Made by a program: the position numbers and the translations under genes. A DNA stretch of 64,000 bases from contig JACGWO010000001.1 of assembly GCA_034509735.1 (NCBI GenBank), forward strand, positions 32,367,966-32,431,965, written 5' to 3'. Origin of the DNA: Sesamum alatum. Taxonomy: Eukaryota; Streptophyta; Magnoliopsida; Lamiales; Pedaliaceae. This document shows positions 22,401 to 32,707 of this stretch, piece by piece. The notes below the pieces were generated by a model, which worked only from the letters and a program-made list of their open reading frames with translations, searched no databases and was not told the DNA's origin. Each line of letters begins with the position of its first letter. Position 1 is the stretch's first letter.

Positions 22401-23800
22401 GAACCGACGGCCAATTTCATGCCTAGACTTAGACCGGGAGACGGCTGATGGAAGGACCATACTCATATGGAACTCAAAGTATAAATGCTCACGCCAACAT
22501 TCACCTAGTCTCTAATGCCATGGACCTTTTCTAGACGATCACCCACAGTGACGGGCGTTTTCCGATTAATGGTTAATTGAAGAGTACTTAATTAGATTTG
22601 ATTTAGTGGACCAATTGTGTTGGAAACAAGCCCAAGTCTAGCTGAGGGTGAAACCTAAAAGAGTCACACATAAATCACTATGGAATTGGTGGAATTAATT
22701 TGAAATTAATTCTAGAAGAAATAAATTAATTTAATTAGATTAAATTAATTTAAGGAGAAAATAAATGATTGGATCATATATTGAGAAATTCATTTGATGG
22801 ATGGTCCAAGAATTAATTAATTGAATTAGTTAATTCTCGGCTTAGAACCTTCAAATTAATTTGATTAACTCATCGGGTATGGCTTAATTAATTAATTGGA
22901 TAATTAATTAGAGTTTAGACTTATATTTATTTAATTGGATTAAATAAACTTGTGGGCTTCAATTGAATTGACATTAATTAGATTAATTAATTCCCAATGA
23001 AATCTTGTTTGGGCTTAATTTAATTAGATTAAACACAAGTTCAAAACATGATGTCCAACTCCACTTGTTGTGCAAATCAGAGCAAGTTAAAGGAGGAATT
23101 GAACCTCCTCCACGGGGTGGCCGACCATGATGCTTATTTGAGGTGGTTTTTATGCTATCATGGTTGGTGGTTGAGTACATAGGGTGCATGTGTGTGTAAG
23201 TTACCTTGGAGGTTGACCATGGAGGTTGAATTTTGAAAATCAATGCTTTCTACTTATACAAAACAATACACATAACATTGTAGTCTACACTTGCTTCAAT
23301 TTTGCAGCAGATTTTTGGCCATATTCTCTCTGAAAATTCCCCCTCTTTGTGTTTATTTCTTTTGGAAAGAATTGAACTTAAAACATTCAAAGATCACTAA
23401 TTAATAGTGTTGTTTTGGAAGTTTTTTCTTCTTCACTTCTCTATGCTCTATCTAGCAATAGATTATAGTATTCATCCATAGTTTGGTATGGACAATATTT
23501 AAAGGAATTCTAAGTTGAATTCTCTAGTGAATGAATGAAGGAAAAAGAAGAAGGAACAACGCACGTACGGGTTCTTCTCCTTGTAAATAAAAGGTTGGTT
23601 TTCATTTCAGTTAATGTATCTTTTTGTTTACATCCTTAGCCACATATCCAGCATTCTTTTCCTCTTTATATTATGCTTTTGATAAACTGAATGCCGGGGA
23701 ACTTCAAAGGGAACACCTCTTTGAACCCATTTAAATTCATGCTTATAAATTTTGCATTTTACGTTTCCGTTGTGTTCCCGGGTCGTACCCGATTCTTTCA
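19429..23800 (+). repeat. 3' LTR of element B, split by solo LTR L4
   Basis: Starts TGTTACAAGAGTTGACC and ends GATTCTTTCA. Removing L4 and one target copy leaves about 2.2 kb, the same size as the LTRs of element C, which it matches along its length. An inner hairpin lies at 23703-23709/23719-23725. Confidence 0.88.
19997..22164 (+). mobile_element. Solo LTR L4 (element-B/C type) in B 3' LTR
   Basis: 2168 bp starting TGTTAGAATAGGTGATCAG. The end reads TTTTA where CA is expected. Flanks are AAGAT (19992-19996) and GAGAT (22165-22169), a 5-bp duplication with one change. The interrupted host sequence is seen whole in element C as GGCAAGAGATGTCCG near 56583. It is thus an LTR inserted in an LTR of its own type. 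A perfect inner hairpin lies at 22081-22088/22095-22102. Confidence 0.85.
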
Positions 23801-24201
23801 CTTTTTTAACCATCCTTTAATACATGGCTCCTGCAGTTTTTAATCCAAAAGACATTACATTATAACAATATAATCCTCTATCGGTGATAAAGCTGGTTTT
23901 CTCTTGATCGTTCTTCGCGAGCTTGATCTTATTGTACCCTTGGTACGCGACTACTTAACCTTTCGCATCCTAAGGTGGAGTTTACCAACTGGTCTATGTG
24001 AGGCAAATGATAAGAATCTTCTAGGCATGCCTTTTTTAGATCGGTGAAGTATATGCACATTCTCCACCATCCATCTTGTTTAGGTACGAGGACCATATTA
24101 GATATCCACTCTGGGTATGTTACCTCTCTTAGGTATCCTACCTTTAACAACCTCTGGACTTTTTCATGGATGATTTTATTCATCTGGTCCCGAAAAGTCA
24201 C
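23801..24201 (-). pseudogene. Element D reverse transcriptase, N-terminal part
   Basis: Encodes V-Q-R-L-L-K-V-G-Y-L-R-E-V, then Y-P-E-W, N-M-V-L-V-P-K-Q-D-G, W-R-M-C and the F-T-D-L-K-K-A-C block. In another frame up to 23801 come Y-Q-G-Y-N, D-Q-E-K-T-S-F-I-T and M-S-F-G-L-K-T-A-G-A. This is the classic Gypsy RT fingers-palm start. At least one frameshift (about 23935) is present, and the frame ends at the B insertion before the YVDD-equivalent motif. Confidence 0.85.
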
Positions 24202-24947
24202 TTCTTTTGTTTCACAGGGAGAGCATCTTTTCTCACGCTCAACTGGTGTTCAACAACACTAGCCTCGATTCCTGGTGACCTTTTCTTGTCCCTATTCGAA
24301 AGTTTCTTGGTTGTCTAGCAGGAAACGGGACAGTCGTGACACCTCCTCAGTTGGCAGATGCTTCCCTATTTGCACCCTTCATTGTGGCATAGTTGGATCT
24401 AAGGTGATATATTGTATTTACTCCATGGGGTTTACTCGATCTTGTAACATTCTTTTCTTAGATATTCTATCAGGAGGCAGCCTTCAATTGGTGATTTATT
24501 TTAGCGAGTGACATCGACATGCTCGGACTCTCAGTTGGTCTCCTTTTGCTTCCCCTACTGCATTGTGGTGAGGAATTTCATTTCTGGGCAAGAGGTAGAG
24601 ACTATAGTCACCATAACATTTAAGGTGGGCCTTCCCAGGATAAACGTTGTAGCTAGATGGTTCAGAATCCACCACCGGGAATCTGGTGACATGGGTCCTT
24701 CTTCCGGACTCCTCTTCTAGTGAAATAGGTAGTGAAATTTCTCCCCACAATTCTAATGACGCTTTTGAGGGTGGTGCTGTCTATCTATGTATCCCTCGAA
24801 CCACATCAGTGCAATTTCTCGCGGGTGGATTGGCTGTCTATCTATGCCTATTTTCAGGAAAGCTTTGAGGAATAAGATGCCAACCGAACTGCCGCTATCA
24901 GTCAGTATACTTCGGACTTCAATATAAAAGATGATTGTCGAAATCAC
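24202..24947 (-). pseudogene. Element D protease and linker to RT
   Basis: 24753-24947 encodes I-L-T-D-S-G-S-S-V-G-I-L-F, a retroviral-type aspartic protease with D-S-G in place of D-T-G, followed by I-H-P-R-E-I-A-L. 24496-24750 continues with F-P-V-V-D...Y-N-V-Y-P-G-K and G-E-A-K-G-D-Q, the linker that follows protease in Tat elements (consensus Y-N-x-I-L-G-R). The section 24202-24495 is degraded. Confidence 0.75.
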
Positions 24948-25172
24948 TAGTGCTTCTTCATAAGGGAAACTATTCCCTACTCATCCTCACAAGTAAACGT
25001 GATTAAGGGCACTTTTCTTGTGGACACTTTCTTGGCACAACTATTCACACAAACATGGTTAGCAATTTCTCTCAATTGTCTTTTACGAGCGGATCTAGTG
25101 GTACCCCTCTAATCCCCGCATTTGATAATATTTTCCACCCTCTCACGAGGCCAATTTCCTCCTGAGGGTGAT

Positions 25173-26535
25173 TCAACGTACCGTTTCTAGCCGGGAGATG
25201 GGGTGCTTTTTTTGCTTTTTGGTCGTTTGTTGATGCTCTCGCGAGGCTCGGACTAATTTTTTAAGGCGCCCCATTTTTACGAACCTCTCGATTTCTTCTT
25301 TTAAATGATAACATTCTCCGGTAGTGTGTCCTGATCCTAATGGAAGTTGAAGTACTTGGTGACTGTCTATCTTCACTATCCTTCATTCGGACACGCCATC
25401 TCAAGTGTTCATCTCTTTCCGCGATCATTAGGGCTTGCATGCGTGTGGTATCAAAGGAGTGTAGACATGCGTGCGATGCCTTCCTTCTCCTCTATTTTCT
25501 TTGATGATCCTCCTTGGGGCTTCTTTCATCATTTCTCTCCTTGGCGTATGTGAATCTTTTACCTTCTGTGACTCTTCAATGAGGATAAACTTCTCAGCTC
25601 TCGTCAATAATTCGTCGCAATTAGTTGCTGGTTCTCCTACGAGGGAATCTACCAATCCCCCATTTTGTAACCCTTGTGCCATAATTCCAGATAGGAATTC
25701 TGGGCTTACGTTAGGCACGCCCAATATTTCGTTAGCGAACCTTTCCATATATGCTCTCAGTGATTCGCCTTTCTCTTGTACGACAGCAAAAGGTGACTAG
25801 GGTTTTTGGGATATCGTTGTTGCCTGCAAAATGACTTATGAACCCTTTAGCCATTTGATCGAAATTCTGTATCGAACCTGGAGGTAGTTGGGAAACCAGG
25901 CTTCGGCCCTCCCCACCAAGGTTGTATGAAAAATTCAACATAACATGGATCGCTGGAATCCACCAAATCCATCGCAGCCACAAGCTGGTCCACATGATCT
26001 CGTGGGTCCCTTTTATCTAACAAGCAAGTTGAGGGATTTGTATGTTATTGGGTAATGGATCTAACAGTACCTCTTTAGAGAACGGGCTCCCTTTCCGTAT
26101 ACTGGTAATTTGAGAGATGAATTGCTTGCTAATTCCACTATTTCTCCTCGCAAAGCATCATTTCGAGGGTCTTCCTGGGAAGCCTGCATAGGTGGGGGAA
26201 TGGGGGTGGGTACCCTACTACTTCCCACAGAATCCTCCATCTTTGCGTGTGAATGGTCGTCTCGTTCATATCTTGGTCGCCAAGGTTCCTTGCCTCTTTC
26301 ATGCATCAATTGGATTGCAGCACAACCTTCTTTCTCTGCTGCTTCGCCCAACAAGGCCTTCATATCATCACCCTCAACATAATGCAGGCTAGATTGACTC
26401 ATAAATGCATTTCTTTCTCTAGGTGGCTCCATTCTAGGTTCCTCTCCGGGGAGCGCTTCTGGGACTGGGTGCCTTTTGTATCCTCCACTTCTTCCTTCTT
26501 AGGATTGCATCACAATTCTTTCTTCTCACCATTTT
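25173..26535 (-). pseudogene. Element D gag
   Basis: N-terminal part 26061-26432; retrotransposon gag domain 25732-25995 (F-S-Y-N-L-G-G-E...S-Q-L-P-P-G-S-I-Q-N-F-D-Q-M-A) and 25428-25748; C-terminal part 25173-25376 (G-H-T-T-G-E-C-Y-H-L-K-E-E-I-E-R-F, compare the Tat-type G-H-D-T-E-x-C). Frames change between these blocks, so the gene is broken. It would have formed the particle shell. Confidence 0.8.
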
Positions 26536-26552
26536 TGCTACAATTTCCTACA

Positions 26553-26562
26553 GACGGCGCCA
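26553..26562 (-). other. Primer-binding site of element D
   Basis: TGGCGCCGTC on the minus strand, nine bases from the LTR end. It fits the start of the tRNA-Asp-type primer site used by many plant Gypsy elements; the tRNA assignment is an inference. Confidence 0.7.
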
Positions 26563-26571
26563 ACTTAATGT

Positions 26572-27314
26572 TGTAGGAATTTACTATATATTCGAGCAAA
26601 TGGGATATATGAATTGTTTACGCTTTATTGCCTCTTAAGTTCAGACGGAATAGAGTATTTATAGGAGCCTCTTGTCTCTGGCCTCGAATTCTTACGAGTT
26701 GATCTACATCTCTGATGCCAGAATCTAGAAAGGATGATAGGGCGGTGGGGCTTGGATTTGGCTATAGGTATCAGGGATCGGCTTGTAAATTTTCACTCAC
26801 GAAGATGTAGGAGCCAATATTCGGAGGCCTCGCTCAGGTTCAAACTCCTTTTCCTTGAGGAAAGCCTAATAGGAATTTGGTGCACCTCGTACCATTTTGG
26901 TACTTCCTTTCGTGCTCGTTTGTTCAGAAATCTTCACTAAGCACAAGGGAGCATCCCCTCGTATTTTGCAATTCGCGTTGTTACCTGATGAATGGGATCC
27001 GATCTTCTCGTACCTTTGATATTCTTCAGATGCGAAGCGTCCATGTATCCCCTCGCATTAGCTCCCTCCTATATCAGGGGCATTTATAAGGCAAAATATA
27101 TATACTTGTACGGTTCTACATGGCGTGATCTCGAGCTATCAAGTACTAGATGATCAACGGTCTGGATTCCAGGTCAATAGGTCGAGTTGGTATGAGTGAG
27201 ATCCGATTCAGGTAAAAAACACGCGGATCCATGTCCATTAAGGGTATTTTGCCCTTTTTTTTAAGGGTGTGGTATTTTGGTCCTTTCAATGTGTTGTCTA
27301 ATATATCTCTAACA
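26572..27314 (-). repeat. 5' LTR of element D
   Basis: 743 bp; on the minus strand it starts TGTTAGAGATATATTAGAC and ends AAATTCCTACA. A TATAAATA box lies at 26656-26663 (minus). No partner LTR is in the window. Confidence 0.75.
26656..26663 (-). promoter_or_regulatory. TATA box of element D LTR
   Basis: TATAAATA on the minus strand, about 85 bp before the LTR end, a plausible core promoter for the element. Confidence 0.45.
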
Positions 27315-27366
27315 CGAATTTTAAATCTGTAAAATAGGTATGAGATTTAAAAACATACGAACAAAT

Positions 27367-28402
27367 TAATTTATGTTGTGTTTTGGATTGACAAATTTGA
27401 TATTAAGGGTTTGAAATTCATAATAATAAATTAATAAAAATTAGTTTGGACAAAAGATTTAAAATTCTTTTTTTTATTTTTTTTTAATTTTGAACTATAT
27501 TTTATGACGCTGTTGTGGATTTCAACCTCATTTAATATAGGGAGTGTTTGCGAGAGCTTCTACTTTTAAAGAAGTGATTTTCGTAGAAAAAGTTGGAAGT
27601 TGTAGCAGAATCAAAAGTGGGTAGTGTTTGTAAAAAAAAGTGAAAAGTAGATGAAAGCTAAATTGATACTGTTTGGGAGAAAACCACTTCTAAAACACGT
27701 TTAATTGATTAAAGATCATTTTGTCCCTCCATATATTAAACAGATGCTATTTTGCCTTAATATTTACACTTATCTCTTAATTATAATAATTATTTTTTCT
27801 AAAAAATAATAATTTTTATTTCAATTAATATATCTCATATTAATTTTTTTACAAAATGATTATAACTTATATTATTAAAATATTCAATATTAATAGAAAA
27901 ATTGGATGTTTAGTTCAATAATGTTCCTATTATGTAATATAATTGTTCATTCATACACAATAAATAAACTTACAATATTGACAAAATAATAATTATTTTT
28001 TAATTAATCCTAGCAAGTTAATTTATATTTTTCTATGATTTAGGAATAATATCATCAAAAGTGCTTTTCATCATCCAGAAGCTGAGAAGCGCTTTTCCAA
28101 AGCGCGCGCAAACACTCCCATAGAGTCATTTGAAATCCTTACTCCAAATCCTCTATTCATATACAAATTCTTAGCCTACATTTGGACGAAAAGTTTGGAT
28201 TTGTGGGGAGGATTTGAAGTAATAATTTCTCCATGGTAAATGGAGTTGAAATCCATCACAATGCCACAAAATATAATTCAAAATAAAAGTTAAAGATTTT
28301 GAAATCTTTTGTGGTACGAATTTATCCAAACAATTTTGATGAATTTGTTATTACAGATTTAAAATCCTTCAATCCATATCCATCAATCTAAACATAATAT
28401 TA
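27367..28402. repeat. Foldback repeat with arms 27367-27536 and 28235-28402
   Basis: The reverse complement of 28235-28402 (ending TTTAGATTGATGG...) matches 27367-27536 with many scattered changes, for example ATTTTGAA-TATATTTT-TG and GATTTCAAC-CATTTA in both. A further diverged direct copy of the right arm lies at about 28530-28620. It looks like an old TIR-rich MITE. The Harbinger-type MITE sits in its centre. Confidence 0.6.
27540..28119. mobile_element. Tourist/Harbinger-type MITE
   Basis: 580 bp with a 13-bp perfect terminal inverted repeat GGGAGTGTTTGCG and a 3-bp duplication ATA (27537-27539 and 28120-28122). Sub-terminal AAGCGCTT-like blocks continue the inverted similarity. The GGG-TGTTTG type of end and the 3-bp T/A-rich target fit PIF/Harbinger MITEs. 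It has no coding capacity. Confidence 0.8.
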
Positions 28403-28959
28403 GTGAATTTAAATAAAAGGAGTCACAGTTTCTGTAAGATTATATTTCTGTTTAAGGATTTAAATTTGAAAAACTAATTTAGAGAAAATATTTTAAATGA
28501 CTGTATAAAAAGAATCTCAAATTCATCAAAATTTCACAAAATATAATTAAAAAAAAACTCGAAGGGTTTAAAATTCTTTCCGATACGAAATTATCTATTA
28601 ACATGAAAGAACTTGTTATTTGGGATTTGGATTTATTTTTTGAATATCTTTTGCATTTCTTAGCTACATTTTCTTTTTAATATGTTTAATACATAAATTA
28701 TAAAATATATATTTTTATTATTTTCTAAAAAATAAAATATGTTCATTGAATAAAACGTGAAAAACTAAAAATACTTTTTAAGTCCATAGTATAAAAAATT
28801 AAATACTATAAGAAACAATAAATTTTCTATAATATTTAGTTAACTATAAAAATGCAAAAAAAGAATTTTTAATATAGTTTTTTAATGCAAAAAAGAATTT
28901 TAATGTCAAGGGGGTGGGGGTGGGTTTTGTTTTTAATCAAAAGAATAGTTTTATTTAAT
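28403..28959. other. AT-rich non-coding DNA
   Basis: Apart from the diverged arm copy at about 28530-28620 I see only AT-rich sequence with homopolymer runs and no open frame of note. Confidence 0.6.
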
Positions 28960-29318
28960 AAAATTTTGATACTTTATATAATATATTATAATATTATAAA
29001 ATCTAGGTCCTTCATCTTTTAAAAACTTAAGATCTATTAGTTGATAATAATTGATCAGATCCTACGATTTTATGCAATTAAGAGAGATTTGACGACCATG
29101 AAAATAATAAATAATATATAATAATAAGGATAAAACAGTCATTTGACATAAAATGTAACGCCGTTAAGCACGTTTGACGCAGAAGGGCAAGTAAGCAATA
29201 TTTATAAAAATAGAGGGGGAATTTTGTCTATATTTTTAACACAGGGAGTTTTTTTAGCTAAATTTTTAAAAGACAGGAGAATTTTGTGCAATTTTCAATA
29301 AATTTTTATCTTGATAGA
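28960..29318. repeat. Truncated Mutator-like repeat end
   Basis: Matches 30290-30600 as a diverged direct repeat: both contain a TTTTATGCAATT block, an AATAATATATAATA block, an (A)ACGCCGTTA / AACGTCGTTA block, AAGGGTAAGT / AAGGGCAAGT and an ACACAGG(A/G)AG end. It is the terminus of an element of the same family as 29327-30610, lying side by side with it. Confidence 0.6.
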
Positions 29319-29326
29319 ATTTAATT

Positions 29327-30610
29327 GGCCAAATTGCCTATTACGCTCTTGTATTTTAAAAATTTAGTTAAAACACCCCATGTGTTTTAACAATAGGCAA
29401 AAAATCCGGGATTTCAAAAATCCTGCAGAAAACCCCATTTCAGTTTAAATCTAACGAAGGGTGGCTTTGACGCATGGTGAGTGCAAAATGGCATGATCTT
29501 TAGCGGATTTTCACCCTATTTTGAACTGAAATTGACAAAAATACCCTTCTTTGCTTTTATAAGTCAACACTCTGCTTCTTTTGGTTTGAGAATGTCTTTT
29601 GTGGCTTTTTATTTTTTATTTTCATACATCCTAAAAGACTAAATATTTTTGTTCTTAAATATATTCACTAAAATATATAAATATGAAAAAATATATAGTT
29701 TTTTTAAAAATTTATTTTTTAAATTGTAAAATTAAATTAAAAAATTACTATAATAATAATATACTAAATTTCAATTCCCAAATTTAAATATCTAAACGAA
29801 TATAAATAGTTTAAATGTATTTAAATAAATTATATTATTTACTACAAATAATATTTAAATTTATTTATTTTAAATATTTATATAAATATACAAATAAATA
29901 TTTAATTAAATTAAATATTAGATAATTTATAAAAATATAATTTTTTTAATTTGTTAAAAACTAAAAATAATAATAATTTGGGAGACGACGAGGGACCACC
30001 ATAGCCCGGATTTACCCTGGGCGATCGCCGCATCATGGTTGCCCAGATCCCTCGCCATGGCCCAAATTTGCCCTGGGTGACTGCGACTACGGTGCAGCCC
30101 AAGTTGGGGCCGACGACGACATTGCTGTCGCCTCCCTGCATAGGGCGGCGTACAAGGTGGGGGGGGGGGGGGTTGGGGTGCGTGGCGGGGGTTGGGGAGG
30201 GGGTGTGGTGGCAAGGGGTGGGTTAATTTGTTAATTTTATTTTTTTATAAATAATAATTTTTGTATAATTTATAATTATAAATATATATATATATATCAA
30301 AATTGGTTAAATCTAACTCTTAATTTCTTATGAATTTAAGATTTGATGGTTGAGATGGATTAATTTGATACTACGGCTTTTATGCAATTTAAAAAATCCA
30401 ACCGTCATAAAAATAAGAAATAATATATAATAGATAAGGACATAACGGTCTTTTGATAAAAAAACATTAACGTCGTTAGCTTCAATTGACAATGAAGGGT
30501 AAGTGTGCTATATTTAAGACGACAGAGTGTTCTTTTTAATTTATTTGCAAAATACAGAGTGATTTTTAGTTGAAACTTTTAAACACAGGAGGTAATATGC
30601 AATTCAGCCG
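29327..30610. mobile_element. Mutator-like non-autonomous element with GC-rich core
   Basis: Ends GGCCAAATTGCCTATTACG and, inverted, CGGCTGAATTGCATATTACC, continuing as long imperfect inverted repeats. ATTTAATT stands on both sides (29319-29326 and 30611-30618), a possible 8-9 bp target duplication. The core 29980-30230 is GC-rich with a 14-G run and overlapping open frames on both strands, unlike the AT-rich arms; it may be captured DNA. No transposase is seen. Confidence 0.55.
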
Positions 30611-30618
30611 ATTTAATT

Positions 30619-31398
30619 TGAAAAATGATTATTAAAAAAGAGACTAAACAGTACAAAAACTACCATTTGCACAGACGTATTTAACCTGTTCAATTATAGG
30701 ATCATATGGCCACTTTGATAGTGGCGATGGATATATTTACCAATTATTAATGGAACCGTATTGTACTCAATCAAACCATCTCTTGGATTACTCAGCCCGC
30801 CCAAGACGGGTCATCTATAAGTTTCCCACTGCGATGTAAGCCCAAATGAAACGCCTCTTGGGCTCCAAGCGCCCAATGAAACCTGCGATAAACAATTTAG
30901 CCTCCATAATTTTTAAAAGCGACATATTACGGTAATAAAATATAATATTAGTGAAAAAAATATTAAACGATAATTTTAAAATTATCATTCAAGTTATATA
31001 CTAAAAAATAAATTAACAAGAATTGTTCATCGAACCGCCATTATAAATCATTAGTAACATCTATACTGATAACTTATTGATAATACAAATATAATGGCAA
31101 CAAATAATTGTTTTCATCAGATTCTTATTATACTCGTGTTATTAATTGTTTTTAAAGACACCTTTATGCACAATTTTTCGTCATAAGTTATTGCTAATGA
31201 TTTGTTTTACATAATAATTATCACTATTAAAATTATGAAATTTACTTTTGTAACAAAATAAAGATTCTTGTCACTACAACATACAACATTAAAGTTTTTC
31301 AGCTTTTTTTTTTTTTTTAGCTAATCTCTCTCTCTCTTTCACCATAGTACTTGCTGTTTATTACTGTTACGGATATGCATCAATTCAAGTCGCATAGG
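30619..31398. other. AT-rich intergenic or old repeat DNA
   Basis: Nothing recognisable: no open frame with known domain blocks, only a (CT)n tract at 31325-31338 and a T-run at 31303-31317. Confidence 0.6.
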
Positions 31399-32146
31399 TA
31401 GGGCTGTCAATGGGTAAGGTAAGACCCTACTTAGGTCTATGCCCAATAGAGACCCACTATATCAATAATACCCATACCCTATCCAACTCATCAAGACTCA
31501 ACGGGTCTCAAGACCCAATGCCATTGTTTTGGACCTATTTTTTGGGTCGGGATAGCGTCTAGACCCAATATTTTTTTTCATCTCTTTTTTCTTCTTAATG
31601 TTGTTGGATAATATTTGATATTTTTATTTATGATAAGATAAATAAAAAAAGACTAAATAAATTTTAAATTAAAGCAACAATGATAAAGTATATCAGATAT
31701 ATATTCAACACAAATTTACTTAGATTAAAATCACCAAATTGAGACAAAATAGATTAACTATTAATATTTGAATATTAAAATAAATGATTGTAAAAATAGA
31801 AACTTGTGTTTTGAATTAGTAATAATTTACTATATCGTTTACTATATACATTATATTTATCAATATTGATAGGAGTTGAAAGAGCTCGTTCTTGGGCTTG
31901 GACGGAGTGACCTTTAATTTTCTGCAAGCTATGGAATGGGAACCCGCAAAAAAAAAAAATAAAAATGCTAGCACTCCGACGCTTAAGTCAGTAAGCAGTT
32001 ATAGAAGAATAAACGTAAGTGAAACGAAAAAAAAGATGAATTCTCGTGATTAAAGAGCATAAAAATGAGTAAAGTGTCAGTATAGGAGCGTAAAATCGTG
32101 AATTAAAGTGCTAGAAAACGTTACTTGAGCCAGTTGTATGAGCTGG

Positions 32147-32154
32147 TATTTATA
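32147..32154 (-). promoter_or_regulatory. TATA box of minus LTR-like unit
   Basis: TATAAATA on the minus strand, about 280 bp before the unit's end; its counterpart on the plus-strand unit is at 33480-33487. Confidence 0.45.
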
Positions 32155-32335
32155 GAAGAAGAGTCATAGTTGAAAAAGACTCCTAGTTGCTTGGGACTTT
32201 GGAAGGACTTCGTGCTGGCCTTCTCAGACTTCGACAACCCCCGGACTCCTTGAAAGTAGGGGTCTGTTGAAGGGGTCTTCTGCGGATAAGGATAGAGGGT
32301 AGACCCAGTCAACCCTTATCCTTCCTTGATGGGTT

Positions 32336-32401
32336 TGGGCCTCCCTGCTAGGAGTCCTACCCTAGGCCTGGGCCTCCCTGCTAGGAGTCTTACCCTAGGC
32401 T
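32336..32401. repeat. 33-bp tandem repeat, two copies
   Basis: Units 32336-32368 and 32369-32401 start TGGGCCTCCCTGCTAGGAG and differ at two or three positions; a third unit begins at 32402 and decays. Confidence 0.8.
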
Positions 32402-32707
32402 TGGGCCTTCGCTCCGAGCCTTCTTGATGGGTCTTCTTCTCCAAGTTGGACCGAACTCCCTCGTTATTGGGGCAGGCTTGGTCGGTACTTCATTGGGCAT
32501 GGGCTGGAGTCTTGAGTGGGCTTCCTCCTGTATATAGGCGGGCCTTTGTGTAGGGTCCTCACCTTTGAACTCCTACTAACGTCTTTTGGGCTGGTCTTTT
32601 TAACATATATCAAATATATTTTTTATTTTTCATTTTTCCATAGAATTAATCAATAAATTCAAGATTATTAAAATCAATTCACACAATAACTCTTTTTTCA
32701 TAGAAGG

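Larger units (their letters stand above)
1..23800 (+). mobile_element. Copia element B, non-autonomous, 5' end outside window
   Basis: The window opens in the untranslated leader of a Ty1/Copia element; the first bases match the leader of element C around 52674. Gag starts at 122, pol remnants follow in order, a polypurine tract lies at 19419-19428 and the 3' LTR ends TTTCA at 23800. The 5' LTR lies before position 1. The body is interrupted by two antisense solo LTRs, a 387-bp foreign patch, the whole of element A and a solo LTR. Directly after 23800 a Gypsy reverse transcriptase on the opposite strand is cut in mid-gene, so B inserted into Gypsy element D. The pol deletions are the same as in element C. 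Confidence 0.85.
23801..27314 (-). mobile_element. Tat-like Ty3/Gypsy element D, 5' part
   Basis: Reading on the minus strand: 5' LTR 27314-26572, primer-binding site 26562-26553, gag, protease and the start of reverse transcriptase, which stops at the edge of element B. The rest of pol should lie beyond B's 5' end, before the window. The base after the LTR (27315) is therefore the outer flank. Gag and protease-RT linker blocks are of the kind I know from plant Tat/Retand elements. Confidence 0.85.
31867..32605 (-). repeat. LTR-like unit, minus orientation
   Basis: On the minus strand it runs TGTTAAAAAGACC...TCCTATCA (739 bp) with TATAAATA (32147-32154), CT-rich leader and the block CTTAAGCGTCGGAGTGCTAGC. 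The flanks AATAT and TATAT agree at 4 of 5. A 33-bp direct repeat (32336-32368, 32369-32401) lies in its U3. The GCGTCGGAGTG block reminds me of Tat-lineage LTRs. Confidence 0.6.

Noticed and set aside
23628..23813. Minus-strand open frame with a Gypsy-like start
   Set aside because: Its first codons are the RT of element D and the rest is the LTR of element B read backwards.
26253..26576. Plus-strand open frames opposite element D gag
   Set aside because: Antisense shadows of gag; gag-domain blocks are on the minus strand.
29911..30226. Open frames on both strands, Pro-rich or Gly-rich
   Set aside because: Product of the G-run and GC-rich core of a Mutator-like repeat; no start context or homologous block.
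30619..31398. A host gene in the least repeat-like stretch
   Set aside because: No open frame with codon bias, splice pattern or known domain was seen.
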